Positions 27,980 to 37,005 of a DNA stretch of 64,000 nucleotides are shown here, piece after piece (the stretch's first letter is position 1; each line of letters opens with the position of its first letter). Origin of the DNA: Leptospiraceae bacterium (lineage in GTDB: Bacteria > Spirochaetota > Leptospiria > Leptospirales > Leptospiraceae); NCBI GenBank assembly GCA_022402465.1, contig JAKRSH010000028.1:1-64000 (forward strand). Reading direction: 5' to 3'. The position numbers and the translations under genes are program-made. The notes beneath the pieces were generated by a model, which was given only the letters and a program-made list of their open reading frames with translations, was not told where the DNA came from and did no database searches.

Positions 27980-29470
27980 TTGAAATATATAACAATCTCT
28001 CTTTGTCTATTTTTTCTATCATACTCAGGTATATTCTCTACTAAGAATGAGAAGCCAAAATTAGATAAACACCAATTTCTAGTTAAAGTCACTTACCAAA
28101 ACCCTAACTATTTAAATCCATGGAAGAAGAAAACACCCGATATAAGAATTGGAGTTGGTACTTACATAGGTAAAAATCAGTTGCTACTGCCTGGAAGTCT
28201 ACTAGAGCATAGTACCTTGGTAGAAGTTCAATCCCCACAAGATTCCATATCTAAAATCGCAAGTATTAAGAAAATAAATGTAGAAGCCAATCTTGGTTTA
28301 ATAGAAGTGATAGATGCCGATAGTATCTTTGATAAGACTGAGATTATTGAATTTAAATCTAATATTGTTTCAAATACAGCAGTAAAAGTTCTTAGCCAAG
28401 ACAGCCAAGGTGAAGTATCGAATAAATCAGCAGAACTTGGGAAAATTCAAATGGAGACTTATGCAGATGGCCGAATAGAATTGCCATCTATTGAATTATC
28501 ATCCAATGAAAAACTGCATGGGAATGGAGAATTAATACTAGACAAATCTTCTAAACAAGCTTTAGGAATTTTATATTATTTCAATAATACCAAGAATAAT
28601 GGAAGAATTATTCCTGGCAAAATTATTAATCTTTTTCTAAACATGAAATCAAAATTTCCTTTTAAGGGGTTTTTCTTTCAACCTATCAATAACCAAGTCA
28701 CTCAAGATTTTTATGGCTTAGGAGATAAGCAAACGGGCGTTTTAGTTGCAGAGGTAATTCTGGATTCAACTGCCTATAATCTTCTAAAAACTGAAGATGT
28801 AATTATTAAAATTGGAAATTACTCAATAGATAACCAAGGACGTTTCCAACACCCAGTCTATGGGAACTTGCCCCTTAGCTATCTATTTCATTCAGGGGAA
28901 GATTTGGGATTTACTTATGGATCCAAAATTCCTTTAGAAATCATTCGAAACAAAAAAAAAGAAAATATAAGTTTAGTACTAAAAGAATTCCCTGAATCAT
29001 CTATTCAGATTCCATTCGGGAATCCGCAGAATTACAAACCCGGTTACTTAATGGTAGGTGGTTTTGTGTTCATGGAGTTAAATGAATTTTATCTGAAAGA
29101 ATGGGGCCGAAATTGGAGAAGTAGTGTTGATAAAAAAATGCTCTACAAATTAGATTATCATAAATTTAGAAAATCAAAATCTTCTGCTAAACGAATTATA
29201 TTTATTTCTCAAATATTTCCAGATGAATCGAATAATGGCTTCCATGATATGCGACAAGAGTATGTTGAGAAAATCAATGGTAAAGAAGTTTCTGATTTGA
29301 GTCAAATTTATTCAGAAATTGGGAAACTGAAAGATGAAGATTGGATTGTTTTCACTCTTGATAGTGGAACCGAAATTCCCATTCCAGCTAAGGATTTAAA
29401 TAACTTAAATCTAAGAATTATGAAAAATTTTCAAATCCAACAGCCTTATATTCAACCTTCTGCTGAATAA
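27980..29470 (+). CDS. Deg-like pseudoprotease paralogue (catalytic triad lost)
   Basis: A 496-residue exported protein, the same length as the upstream protease and matching it in layout: GVGTYIGKNQLLLPGSL replaces GTGFLIDGNRILTNAHV so the His becomes Ser near 73; VEANLGLIEV replaces HDCDLAIL so the Asp is Asn; SNEKLHGNGELIL replaces NPGNSGGPAI so the Ser is gone. The PDZ-type parts remain (GVLVAEVILDSTAYNLLKTEDVI). It cannot be a serine protease of this class. TTG start 1 bp after the upstream stop. A scaffold or regulator of the active partner is my inference. Confidence 0.82.
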   Translation: MKYITISLCLFFLSYSGIFSTKNEKPKLDKHQFLVKVTYQNPNYLNPWKKKTPDIRIGVGTYIGKNQLLLPGSLLEHSTLVEVQSPQDSISKIASIKKINVEANLGLIEVIDADSIFDKTEIIEFKSNIVSNTAVKVLSQDSQGEVSNKSAELGKIQMETYADGRIELPSIELSSNEKLHGNGELILDKSSKQALGILYYFNNTKNNGRIIPGKIINLFLNMKSKFPFKGFFFQPINNQVTQDFYGLGDKQTGVLVAEVILDSTAYNLLKTEDVIIKIGNYSIDNQGRFQHPVYGNLPLSYLFHSGEDLGFTYGSKIPLEIIRNKKKENISLVLKEFPESSIQIPFGNPQNYKPGYLMVGGFVFMELNEFYLKEWGRNWRSSVDKKMLYKLDYHKFRKSKSSAKRIIFISQIFPDESNNGFHDMRQEYVEKINGKEVSDLSQIYSEIGKLKDEDWIVFTLDSGTEIPIPAKDLNNLNLRIMKNFQIQQPYIQPSAE

Positions 29471-29475
29471 TTAGT

Positions 29476-30663
29476 TCAGTTCCAGATAATTGAAGTTAAT
29501 GGTTTTGATACAAAAAAGATTTTAATTAGAAACAATGCTAAAATTCCATACACTAAGTATTCAAAAGGCTTAATGTAAAGAGATTCATCTTCATTTTTCC
29601 ATAGAATCAAAATTGGAATGGATATGGTAAACATACGAGATATGTTTTCATAAACAGACCAAAAGTGATAATGACCTGCCGTTCCAACCATAAATAAGGA
29701 AAGCAGCATTGCTAATCTAAAATTCCATCCTTTTTGAATATTCTTGGAGAGCAAAAGAGTGAGACCAAATGCAAACAAAATCACTAGAGGAAATCTACCT
29801 AAAAGTCTTGCTAAATTTCCAAATCCCATGCCATCACTTCCTACTAAAACTAAGATATCTTGGATCTCAAGGAAATAAGTAGAAATTCCTTCCAACGGTA
29901 GTATAAAATCTGTTAGGCGCATAGCTGACCAATTGGGAAAAGTTATCCTTAGATAAGCTTGCCAAAGAATCGGGATAGCCAATGAACTTGCAAGAGCTAG
30001 TATTTTGCGTAGATCCTTTTCAAATAGAACTTTTAATCCCAAGGGGAAGAGAAAGAACAAGGCAGGTTCCTTAGTTAAAATTGCTAAACCAGCAAGTATA
30101 GAAAATGAAATATATTTTTCTTTAAGAAATAAAACATAGGCGATGACCACCAAAGATACCATTACCGTATCACTTACCAGAACAGAATATGATCCCAATG
30201 CAAAGGGTGATAGCAAATACAATAAAGAAAGATTTTTAATCTGAGGCTTAAGTATAGATCTAAGAGCTATAAAAGAAAAAAATAATAAACTAATATTTAG
30301 AAAATACATTCCAAAGATCGCAGACTTCTGTCCTATTAATCCAAAGATTGAGATCAAGAAGGGGTATCCAATTCTTGGTGCTCTATAGCTTTCATCAAAG
30401 CCTACTGGCCAATTTAAATTAAAATTAGAAATTGGGCGGGAGAAGTAATAAAAAATTTGCCCATCATACCCAGCACCAAGATTACCATCCTCCCCTTGAA
30501 AAACAATTGCACCCTTAGGAGTTTCCGATGCGTTTTGCGTAGCAAACTCATACCCAAAATTTACCATAGAAGTCGGATTAAAATTATACCTCTTCCATAT
30601 TGCAAAAGTAGTTAATCCATAGAGTAAAATAAATAATATCGAATAACGGATGGTCTGATTCAT
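29476..30663 (-). CDS. Multi-TM glycosyltransferase-like surface-glycan protein
   Basis: About 395 residues with 9-10 helices. The first periplasmic loop has GAGYDGQIFYYFSRPI, and ILTKEPALFFLFPLGLK lies mid-protein. The pattern resembles bacterial GT-C mannosyltransferase-like proteins and the AZOBR_p60025-type surface glycopolymer proteins. I start at ATG 30663 because AGGAAAG lies just upstream; a TTG at 30690 would overlap the preceding gene. It is the last gene of the minus-strand glycan cluster. Confidence 0.7.
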   Translation of the reverse strand: MNQTIRYSILFILLYGLTTFAIWKRYNFNPTSMVNFGYEFATQNASETPKGAIVFQGEDGNLGAGYDGQIFYYFSRPISNFNLNWPVGFDESYRAPRIGYPFLISIFGLIGQKSAIFGMYFLNISLLFFSFIALRSILKPQIKNLSLLYLLSPFALGSYSVLVSDTVMVSLVVIAYVLFLKEKYISFSILAGLAILTKEPALFFLFPLGLKVLFEKDLRKILALASSLAIPILWQAYLRITFPNWSAMRLTDFILPLEGISTYFLEIQDILVLVGSDGMGFGNLARLLGRFPLVILFAFGLTLLLSKNIQKGWNFRLAMLLSLFMVGTAGHYHFWSVYENISRMFTISIPILILWKNEDESLYIKPFEYLVYGILALFLIKIFFVSKPLTSIIWN

Positions 30664-30673
30664 AAAACTTTCC

Positions 30674-32170
30674 TCAATCTCCCTGTTCAAATTCCCATTC
30701 TAAAACTTCTTTGAGCTTTTTTGTAAATTGTTCTGCACCTTTATAAGTTAGATGGTGTGGATCGGAGAAATACCTAGGATCCTTGAAAAGATCTGTGAAG
30801 TCATAAAAATGACCCTGAGATTGATTTCCTAAATGATCAACCATCCCATTGTACCATCTACTGTTTTTGTATTTAACAACTTCCAAGGGATTCTCAGGAC
30901 TCATTACTAAAATAAAACGAATTCCTCTTTGTTCGAGTTTTGTTTGAATCGCTTCCAGACGACTAAATTCTAACCAGTTGGAAAACTCGGTATCCTTTAA
31001 CAGTATTTTTTGTTCAGATAGGGTTTTCATTCTAAGTAATTCAGGTCTGTCTTTGGCATCTTGGTATAGTCTTTGAAAATAATCTTCTTTGTATTCTGCA
31101 AGACTCATATTTTCAAACCTAACTTCATCTAAATAATTTGGTCTTATATAGGCCTGATTTACTTTTCTCTCAAGCGAACAGAAATTTTGGGAAAGTCGAA
31201 TCCCAACTTCATAGTCTTTACCATAAGGCTTCCTTTCTTCTTCTTTATAGGAGGAGGCTTTGTTTATAATAAATTTCAACCGGAGTCCCTTCTCATTCTG
31301 ATCTCGGAAATTAATATTTATAATTTGCCAGCCTTTTTTTTCAAAATGCAAATTTTCAATTCTACCATTCGCATATGTTATACTAATATCCGTATCATCC
31401 TTGGGGATAAATACTATTTCTCTCCAAGCTCCCATTTCATTGCTATCACAGGTTAGGTGAAATTCTTTTTTGGTCCATCCACTCTGCCATATCCCTTCTT
31501 CAGGAATTTTCCCTGAATAAATGTGATAAGATCTACCGCTACGAAAGTTTGTTTCTATGTAAGCATCGATTGGATCCCAGAAGAATTCACGAAAACGATT
31601 CATTCTCAGAAAAGATTTTCCAAGTAATTTATAAGAATCATTTTTAGGAAGATCTTTCCAGTAATCTTCGAAAAAAGAAAAAGCATAGATGATTCTTGCA
31701 GGATTTCTCCAATGAAAATATGCCAACCATTGCTCATAATTAAATTTTGGAATTTCAGTATTCTCTGCTGTGAGATTTAGATATTCAAGTTGAAAGTCCG
31801 CAGGATTGAATACATAAACAACAATCCCCGGATCATGAGAAATAATATCATCTAAGTAATAATAGAAATCCGTAGGAGTCATAGCTACATGCGAATATAA
31901 TTCTGCATGCAATTTATTTTCTGTCTGAGGCTCATTGATCAAATGAGGAAGAGTTGAATACAAGGCGATAGAACTTCCTACAACCAAAGCCTTGTTATCT
32001 TTTTCTTGAAATTGAATCTTCTTCCTATGGTGGATAAAATTATACCAAGGAGATGTATCCCATTCTGTATAATTTGGAAGCTTAAAATACAAGACTTCCA
32101 TTAAAATCCAATCCAAAGCCTGTAAGGAAATTAGAAATAGAAAGCTAATGACGAGAATTCGTTTCTTCAT
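30674..32170 (-). CDS. SGNH/DltD-like membrane-anchored protein
   Basis: A 498-residue protein with one N-terminal membrane anchor and a large extracytoplasmic part. VVGSSIALYST near residue 65 resembles the nucleophile block and SDPHHLTYKGAEQF near 475 the D-x-x-H block of SGNH hydrolases; the arrangement resembles DltD or AlgX proteins that acylate polymers. A beta-rich insert lies between. It lies in a glycan cluster, 10 bp upstream of the multi-TM gene and 3 bp after the GT2 gene. Acyl transfer to the glycan is inference. Confidence 0.65.
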   Translation of the reverse strand: MKKRILVISFLFLISLQALDWILMEVLYFKLPNYTEWDTSPWYNFIHHRKKIQFQEKDNKALVVGSSIALYSTLPHLINEPQTENKLHAELYSHVAMTPTDFYYYLDDIISHDPGIVVYVFNPADFQLEYLNLTAENTEIPKFNYEQWLAYFHWRNPARIIYAFSFFEDYWKDLPKNDSYKLLGKSFLRMNRFREFFWDPIDAYIETNFRSGRSYHIYSGKIPEEGIWQSGWTKKEFHLTCDSNEMGAWREIVFIPKDDTDISITYANGRIENLHFEKKGWQIININFRDQNEKGLRLKFIINKASSYKEEERKPYGKDYEVGIRLSQNFCSLERKVNQAYIRPNYLDEVRFENMSLAEYKEDYFQRLYQDAKDRPELLRMKTLSEQKILLKDTEFSNWLEFSRLEAIQTKLEQRGIRFILVMSPENPLEVVKYKNSRWYNGMVDHLGNQSQGHFYDFTDLFKDPRYFSDPHHLTYKGAEQFTKKLKEVLEWEFEQGD

Positions 32171-32173
32171 TTT

Positions 32174-32893
32174 CTATTTTTTAGCTAGACCAAATTTTCG
32201 TAGGAATAGTTTACCTGCGAATTGAATTGCAAGTTTAAGAACTTTTTTATTGAAAGAAGAATTGGAGAAAATATAAGTTATATCAATTTCTTTGCATTTT
32301 GCTTTGTTTTGAATTGCAATAGAAAGTGCTTCCATATGAAAATCAAAGGCAACTGACTCTAATTTTGCCTCAGCTATTTTTGAATAAATTCTTTTGGAAT
32401 ACCTACGGTAACCTGAGGTACAATCTTTTAGACCAGGACCCCAAAGATTCCATATAGATGGCGCAAGACAGTAGTTCATGACTCTTGCTGCAAGCCAGGA
32501 AATTATTTTACGATAGAAAGGCACACCTTGTACCTTACCCCTTCTCCCAATCACCAAATCATATTCCGTAGATTGTTCCAAGAATAGGGGAAGTTCTTTA
32601 GGATCATGACTCATACCAGCATCCATAGTAATCACCCATTCATAAGAATTTGCTAAAGCAAATTTCATTCCATCTTGGATCCCGCCGGGAATATGTGTAT
32701 TCTTCTCGTGGCGAATTGTGAAAAACTGTTTGGGGTATTTCTTTGACAGCTCTTGCAAAATTTGTGGACTGGAATCTTTGGATGCATCATCCACAACCAT
32801 TACATGAGAATATTTGATAGCGCCTTCAACTACTTCACGAATAGTCGATTCTTCATTATAGGCAGGTATGACAATAAGTGATTTAAATTGCAT
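32174..32893 (-). CDS. Family 2 glycosyltransferase (dolichyl-phosphate-sugar synthase-like)
   Basis: A 239-residue GT-A enzyme: LIVIPAYNEESTIREVV at the start, VMVVDDASKDSS, then MDAGMSHDPKELP as the DxD-type metal site and DCTSGYRRYSK in the acceptor region. It probably moves a sugar from a nucleotide donor to a polyprenyl phosphate at the cytosolic face. No C-terminal membrane helices are seen. Separated from the epimerase by a hairpin at 32917-32950. Confidence 0.85.
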   Translation of the reverse strand: MQFKSLIVIPAYNEESTIREVVEGAIKYSHVMVVDDASKDSSPQILQELSKKYPKQFFTIRHEKNTHIPGGIQDGMKFALANSYEWVITMDAGMSHDPKELPLFLEQSTEYDLVIGRRGKVQGVPFYRKIISWLAARVMNYCLAPSIWNLWGPGLKDCTSGYRRYSKRIYSKIAEAKLESVAFDFHMEALSIAIQNKAKCKEIDITYIFSNSSFNKKVLKLAIQFAGKLFLRKFGLAKK

Positions 32894-32916
32894 AGGTTTT
32901 GTTTTTAGTTTTTAAA

Positions 32917-32950
32917 AGTAGACTTTCATTATTTCTAAAAAAAGTCTACT
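32917..32950 (-). terminator. Hairpin between epimerase and GT2 genes
   Basis: AGTAGACTTT (32917-32926) and AAAGTCTACT (32941-32950) form a perfect 10-bp stem with a 14-base loop. On the minus strand it is followed by TTTTAAAAA, so it may partly terminate or stabilise the upstream mRNA. Confidence 0.5.
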
Positions 32951-32963
32951 CTGGTTTTTTGAA

Positions 32964-33992
32964 TTACGAAATATTGAAAACAGATTTATTTGCTTCTATC
33001 CATTTCAATAATTTAGTAACTCCTTCTTTTGGTAGAATAGATGGATTGAATCCGAATTTCTTTGCTTCTTTGATGTCACAAATGAAATATCTCATATCAC
33101 CAGGACGCTCTACTTCGAAAACGATCTCTTGCTTTTTCCCTAGAATCTCACCTATTAAGTGTATGCATTCCAACAAAGAGATCTTATGTGGGCTGGAACC
33201 ACCAATATTATACACACCAGGAATTTGCTTATTAAAGAAGTTCAAATAAGACATGGCTCCATCCCTTGCATGCAAAATATCTCTAGTCTGCTTTCCTGTT
33301 CCAAAAATTCTTAAAGGCAAGCCGAATACCGATCTGATTCCAAAATTTGCTACCCAACCGTGGTCTTCACCACCAAATTGTCTCTCGCCATATATACCTG
33401 TGAAACGAAAACTTGCAGCCTTGAGACCATACATATCTGTATAAGCGCGGACATAATGTTCAGCACTCATCTTCGATGCATGTAAGGGAGACAATTGGCC
33501 AACCATAACAGCCTGGGTCTCAGGGATTTCTACTGGTTCACGAATATAAGCAGTTTCACCTTCTTTGAGACTATCGTTGATAGAATTGCCGTAAACGTGA
33601 ATTGAGGAAGTATTCACAACGGGAATCTTGCGCTTGCGAGCAACCTCTAAGACATTGAAGGTACCAAGTACGTTAGTTGAAAAATCTAAGGCAGGATCTT
33701 CCCATGAAATTGTCATAGCTGGTTGTGCCGCAGTATGAATGATATAGTCGCAGCCTTCTGTTCTATCCATTAAGTGTTCAAGGTTGATAATATCACCCTT
33801 AACCATTTCAACACCTAGAGCCTTTAAATAATTCCAATTGAAATCTCTGGTTGCATCTGTTCCATACCCAGTTCTTTTTAATTCGTATTTGGTCATATTG
33901 TCATAACTTACAACATCCCAACCTTTTTCTCGAAATAGCTCACAAACATGAGAACCAAGGAATCCACATCCACCTGTAACTAAAACTTTCAT
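32964..33992 (-). CDS. NAD-dependent sugar epimerase/dehydratase (extended SDR)
   Basis: A 342-residue SDR. The NAD site is VTGGCGFLGSHVCEL; IIHTAAQPAMTISWEDP and NVLGTFNVLEVAR are typical of CDP-tyvelose epimerase-like members. SFRFTGIYGERQFGGEDHG is the substrate region. The usual YxxxK reads LHASK, so residue 170 is Leu where the catalytic Tyr is expected, while Lys174 remains. The reaction is uncertain. It overlaps nothing and is 2 bp after the nucleotidyltransferase gene. Confidence 0.8.
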   Translation of the reverse strand: MKVLVTGGCGFLGSHVCELFREKGWDVVSYDNMTKYELKRTGYGTDATRDFNWNYLKALGVEMVKGDIINLEHLMDRTEGCDYIIHTAAQPAMTISWEDPALDFSTNVLGTFNVLEVARKRKIPVVNTSSIHVYGNSINDSLKEGETAYIREPVEIPETQAVMVGQLSPLHASKMSAEHYVRAYTDMYGLKAASFRFTGIYGERQFGGEDHGWVANFGIRSVFGLPLRIFGTGKQTRDILHARDGAMSYLNFFNKQIPGVYNIGGSSPHKISLLECIHLIGEILGKKQEIVFEVERPGDMRYFICDIKEAKKFGFNPSILPKEGVTKLLKWIEANKSVFNIS

Positions 33993-33994
33993 TA

Positions 33995-35488
33995 TTAATC
34001 TTTTCCTATATTCATTTTCTTTTTAATTATCAATCCAAAAATACGCATAATATCTGAGAGAGCATCCAACCATTTTCGAGATTTTACTTCCACAGGTTTA
34101 TAATAAGATACAGGGATCTCTATGCATCGCATATGAGATCTTACCATTTCAATCATCAATTCCACAATATAGAATTCGCTTTTTACTTCTAAAGAATCAG
34201 CTACTTTCAAATAAGAATCTTTCCATATGGCAAAAAACTGGCAATCTACATCTGTAAACCTAGGTTCTTGGCTCCACCAAAACACCTCTACAATTTTTCC
34301 CATTATTAAATTCATCAATCGATCTAGAGATTGTAGATTAGATCCTTGTTCTATCATTTGCCTTGTAGTTCTTGTACCTATGACCATGTCGGAGTCTTTC
34401 ATGTATTCCATAAGTTTTGGATAATCCTTAGCTCTAAAAGATCCATCCGAAGAAACTACAACGATAATATCACCTTTTGCATTTTCAATTCCATACCGAA
34501 CTTGGGAACCAGGCTCGGATTTTAGAACCTCAGGAAGTTCTAATACTTTAGCTTTGTTTTTGATTGCAATTTCTTTGGTTAAGTCAGTTGAATGATCATC
34601 AACAACTAATAATTCTTTGGCTTTGGAAGCAAAATCAACAAGCACATCAGCGATTGATCTTTCATTATTTTTGGCGGGTATCAAAATAGAACTAGTAAAC
34701 TTAGAAAATTGATCATTACGAATTTCATAAACGGCATGGTGGAAATCTTGCATGGAATTAATATTGAAATATTCACAATCCATGAAACTTGCATAAACTC
34801 CACCTTGGGATTCTTTAGCCATCTTATCAATAACATCTGTTATTTCAACAACTCCTGATTTAGGAGATGGACTCGTCTTGTCAAAAAAAGTAAAATACTC
34901 CGGGGTAAACAAATAGGAGCCTAAACCCAAAAGATCATTAGGTGGATCAGATGGCTTTTCAATTAGGTTGATTATTTTATCTTTATTGAGTTCAACGGAG
35001 TAATTCTTACGTATTCGTGATGTTAGACTTGTTTTTTGTACACCAATAGACGCGGCTAATTTGGGGTGTTTCTTGAATGTACTTAAAAAATTCTCATGCG
35101 TTGTTTTATAATAAAATTCATCACCGAGAATCGTAACAAAGGGTTCTTGGATATGCTCTCTAAGACTTGCTATATCCGCACCTAATCCTTTCGTAGTCCA
35201 AAGAGCAGGTACTAGTTGAGGGCCTTTCTTAGAGAAGAACCGGATTTTCTCAATTTCTTCCAGAACTACTTCTTTCAAATGTCCCACAAGTATATAAATG
35301 ACCTCTACTCCAAATTTCTGTTGTAAGAGATCAATATTTCTATGCAAAATAGTTTTTCCCTCGATTTCAAATAGAGGTTTGGGAATAAAGGTAGTACGAG
35401 GGTAGGCTCTAGTTCCTTTCCCGGCAGCTGCTATGACACCTATACGTATTTTTTTCAACTTAGGACTAGAATTTCTACGGAAAATCAT
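33995..35488 (-). CDS. Nucleotidyltransferase-GT2 fusion for glycan synthesis
   Basis: A 497-residue fusion. Residues 15-255 are a sugar-phosphate nucleotidyltransferase (GVIAAAGKGTRAYPRTT, FIPKPLFEIEGKTIL, VTILGDEFYY, EKPSDPPNDLLGLGSYLF). Residues about 270-490 are GT2 (SSILIPAKNNERSIADVL, LLVVDDHSTDLT, VVVSSDGSFRAKDYP). One protein would thus activate a sugar and transfer a sugar to a lipid carrier or glycan. First gene of the cluster. The start may be TTG 35458 rather than ATG 35488, because the divergent LRR gene overlaps here. Confidence 0.88.
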   Translation of the reverse strand: MIFRRNSSPKLKKIRIGVIAAAGKGTRAYPRTTFIPKPLFEIEGKTILHRNIDLLQQKFGVEVIYILVGHLKEVVLEEIEKIRFFSKKGPQLVPALWTTKGLGADIASLREHIQEPFVTILGDEFYYKTTHENFLSTFKKHPKLAASIGVQKTSLTSRIRKNYSVELNKDKIINLIEKPSDPPNDLLGLGSYLFTPEYFTFFDKTSPSPKSGVVEITDVIDKMAKESQGGVYASFMDCEYFNINSMQDFHHAVYEIRNDQFSKFTSSILIPAKNNERSIADVLVDFASKAKELLVVDDHSTDLTKEIAIKNKAKVLELPEVLKSEPGSQVRYGIENAKGDIIVVVSSDGSFRAKDYPKLMEYMKDSDMVIGTRTTRQMIEQGSNLQSLDRLMNLIMGKIVEVFWWSQEPRFTDVDCQFFAIWKDSYLKVADSLEVKSEFYIVELMIEMVRSHMRCIEIPVSYYKPVEVKSRKWLDALSDIMRIFGLIIKKKMNIGKD

Positions 35489-36161
35489 TAGTCAATCCAA
35501 AAGACCGCTTATGGTTTTCCTTATATCCTCTCTTACGTTTCTTCAGAACTGTAGAACCTATCCCCTGCCTCCTGAAAAGAAACTGGGGATGGATTATTTC
35601 CCACTCAAACTTATCTATGAAATTCAGAATAGAGAAAATCTCTCTTTCTTGGAATTGCATTCTCCTAAATTTAAAAATTCTGATTTAGAAGAATTACCAC
35701 CCATGCCCGAACTAGAAATTCTTTCTATTTCAAGATCCAATTTAACCTACCTTAAGCATTTTACAAAAAATAAATACCCCAACCTTACTACGATTTATGC
35801 GAATCATACCTTCATCTCAAATCTCGATTTAGAAGATTGGAAAGACCCCCCACCTTTAGATAAACTCTTTCTCAATGATACAAGAATCACAGATTTATCT
35901 TGGACTCAGAATTTTTCAAAAATTAGAAGATTGAGTATAGAAGACAACAAAATCACAGATATTTCTATGCTTGCTCTTCAGAAAAATCTCGTAGAACTTT
36001 GGCTTGGTGGAACTCAGGTTAACAGCATAGAACCACTACTTGGAACGAATAGTTTGAATTACATCGGAATTGATGGCTTAAATATTCCTGAACAGGCTAT
36101 TAAAAATTTCCAAAAGTCTATGCCCTATGTTAAAATAGTTCGTAGATCGCCCATCTTTTGA
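35433..36161 (+). CDS. Leucine-rich repeat lipoprotein
   Basis: A 242-residue exported protein. A basic stretch and hydrophobic core lead to the lipobox-like LTFLQNC, then LRR units: LPPMPELEILSISRSNL, LDKLFLNDTRITDLSW, IRRLSIEDNKITDIS and LVELWLGGTQVNSIEPL. LRR lipoproteins are typical surface-interaction proteins in this genus. The only start giving a basic n-region is ATG 35433, which overlaps the divergent gene; ATG 35511 would leave a short signal without charge. Confidence 0.72.
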   Translation: MTPIRIFFNLGLEFLRKIISQSKRPLMVFLISSLTFLQNCRTYPLPPEKKLGMDYFPLKLIYEIQNRENLSFLELHSPKFKNSDLEELPPMPELEILSISRSNLTYLKHFTKNKYPNLTTIYANHTFISNLDLEDWKDPPPLDKLFLNDTRITDLSWTQNFSKIRRLSIEDNKITDISMLALQKNLVELWLGGTQVNSIEPLLGTNSLNYIGIDGLNIPEQAIKNFQKSMPYVKIVRRSPIF

Positions 36162-36246
36162 TTTAGTCGAATACAAATATTTTTTTGAGCAGTTTTTGAT
36201 CTTACATCCTAAAGAAGAACCAGTAGAATTCGTGCTAAAGTTTAAA

Positions 36247-37005
36247 TTATCGTTTCGGCAATTGGATAATATCGCCGATCTTAATGGAGTTAGACTTAGT
36301 TGGAGTAAAACGAAAGCTAGTCTCTATAACCTCTTTTAAACTAATCTCTTGTAGAGGAATCCCGACATCGGATAAGATGATCCCCCTTTGCCCTGGTTTA
36401 TAAAAACTCAATCCTATACCCCAAGCAATCAAATCATCGTTACTTGAGAGAACTACTGCAATTTGTGTATTGTTTGCATTTTTAAAACGATGCATGAATT
36501 CGCCATGCTTTGCGCCGTATTGGTCCGGCCTCAATTCAAATCTCTCCAATTGGGCTTGGGTTTTTGAAGGATTTATTTGTCTGGAAAAAATCATTTCCAC
36601 ATGATCACAATCAAAGGCACGTGTTAATGCTCTTCTATCAACCAGGGTTCTACTCGTATAAACTCTGCAAGAATTGGGCCTAAGCATAATCTTATCATCA
36701 GAAAGCTGTTTCCATTTTCCTTCATACCGGGACTCTTCCCAATTCCTTTTTGAGTGTAAAAGTATTCTGTAGAGTTGGAATTTCCCATTTTTATGTAGTC
36801 TAAGATGTTGGGTGTAGGAAGTATTAACCAAGGTGATAATTTCTGTGAAATAATCATTTGCCCAGATTTGGTTAGTTTGGGGTGAAGAATCCTTAAGATT
36901 CTTACTGGATAAAGAAGGTTGTAATTCCAAGATGAGAATCAAAGAAATAAATAAAATAACTGTAATACGACGTAGCAGCTTAGTTCTAATTTGCAGCATC
37001 TTCAT
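36247..37005 (-). CDS. Exported hypothetical protein
   Basis: A 252-residue protein with a signal peptide (RRITVILFISLILILELQP). The mature part is beta-rich: LHKNGKFQLYRILLHS, WEESRYEGKWKQL, then a segment with two Cys (SCRVYTS and FDCDHVEM) that could form a disulfide. No family recognised. Its signal-peptide codons overlap those of the divergent metalloprotease gene on the other strand by 74 bp. Confidence 0.65.
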   Translation of the reverse strand: MKMLQIRTKLLRRITVILFISLILILELQPSLSSKNLKDSSPQTNQIWANDYFTEIITLVNTSYTQHLRLHKNGKFQLYRILLHSKRNWEESRYEGKWKQLSDDKIMLRPNSCRVYTSRTLVDRRALTRAFDCDHVEMIFSRQINPSKTQAQLERFELRPDQYGAKHGEFMHRFKNANNTQIAVVLSSNDDLIAWGIGLSFYKPGQRGIILSDVGIPLQEISLKEVIETSFRFTPTKSNSIKIGDIIQLPKR

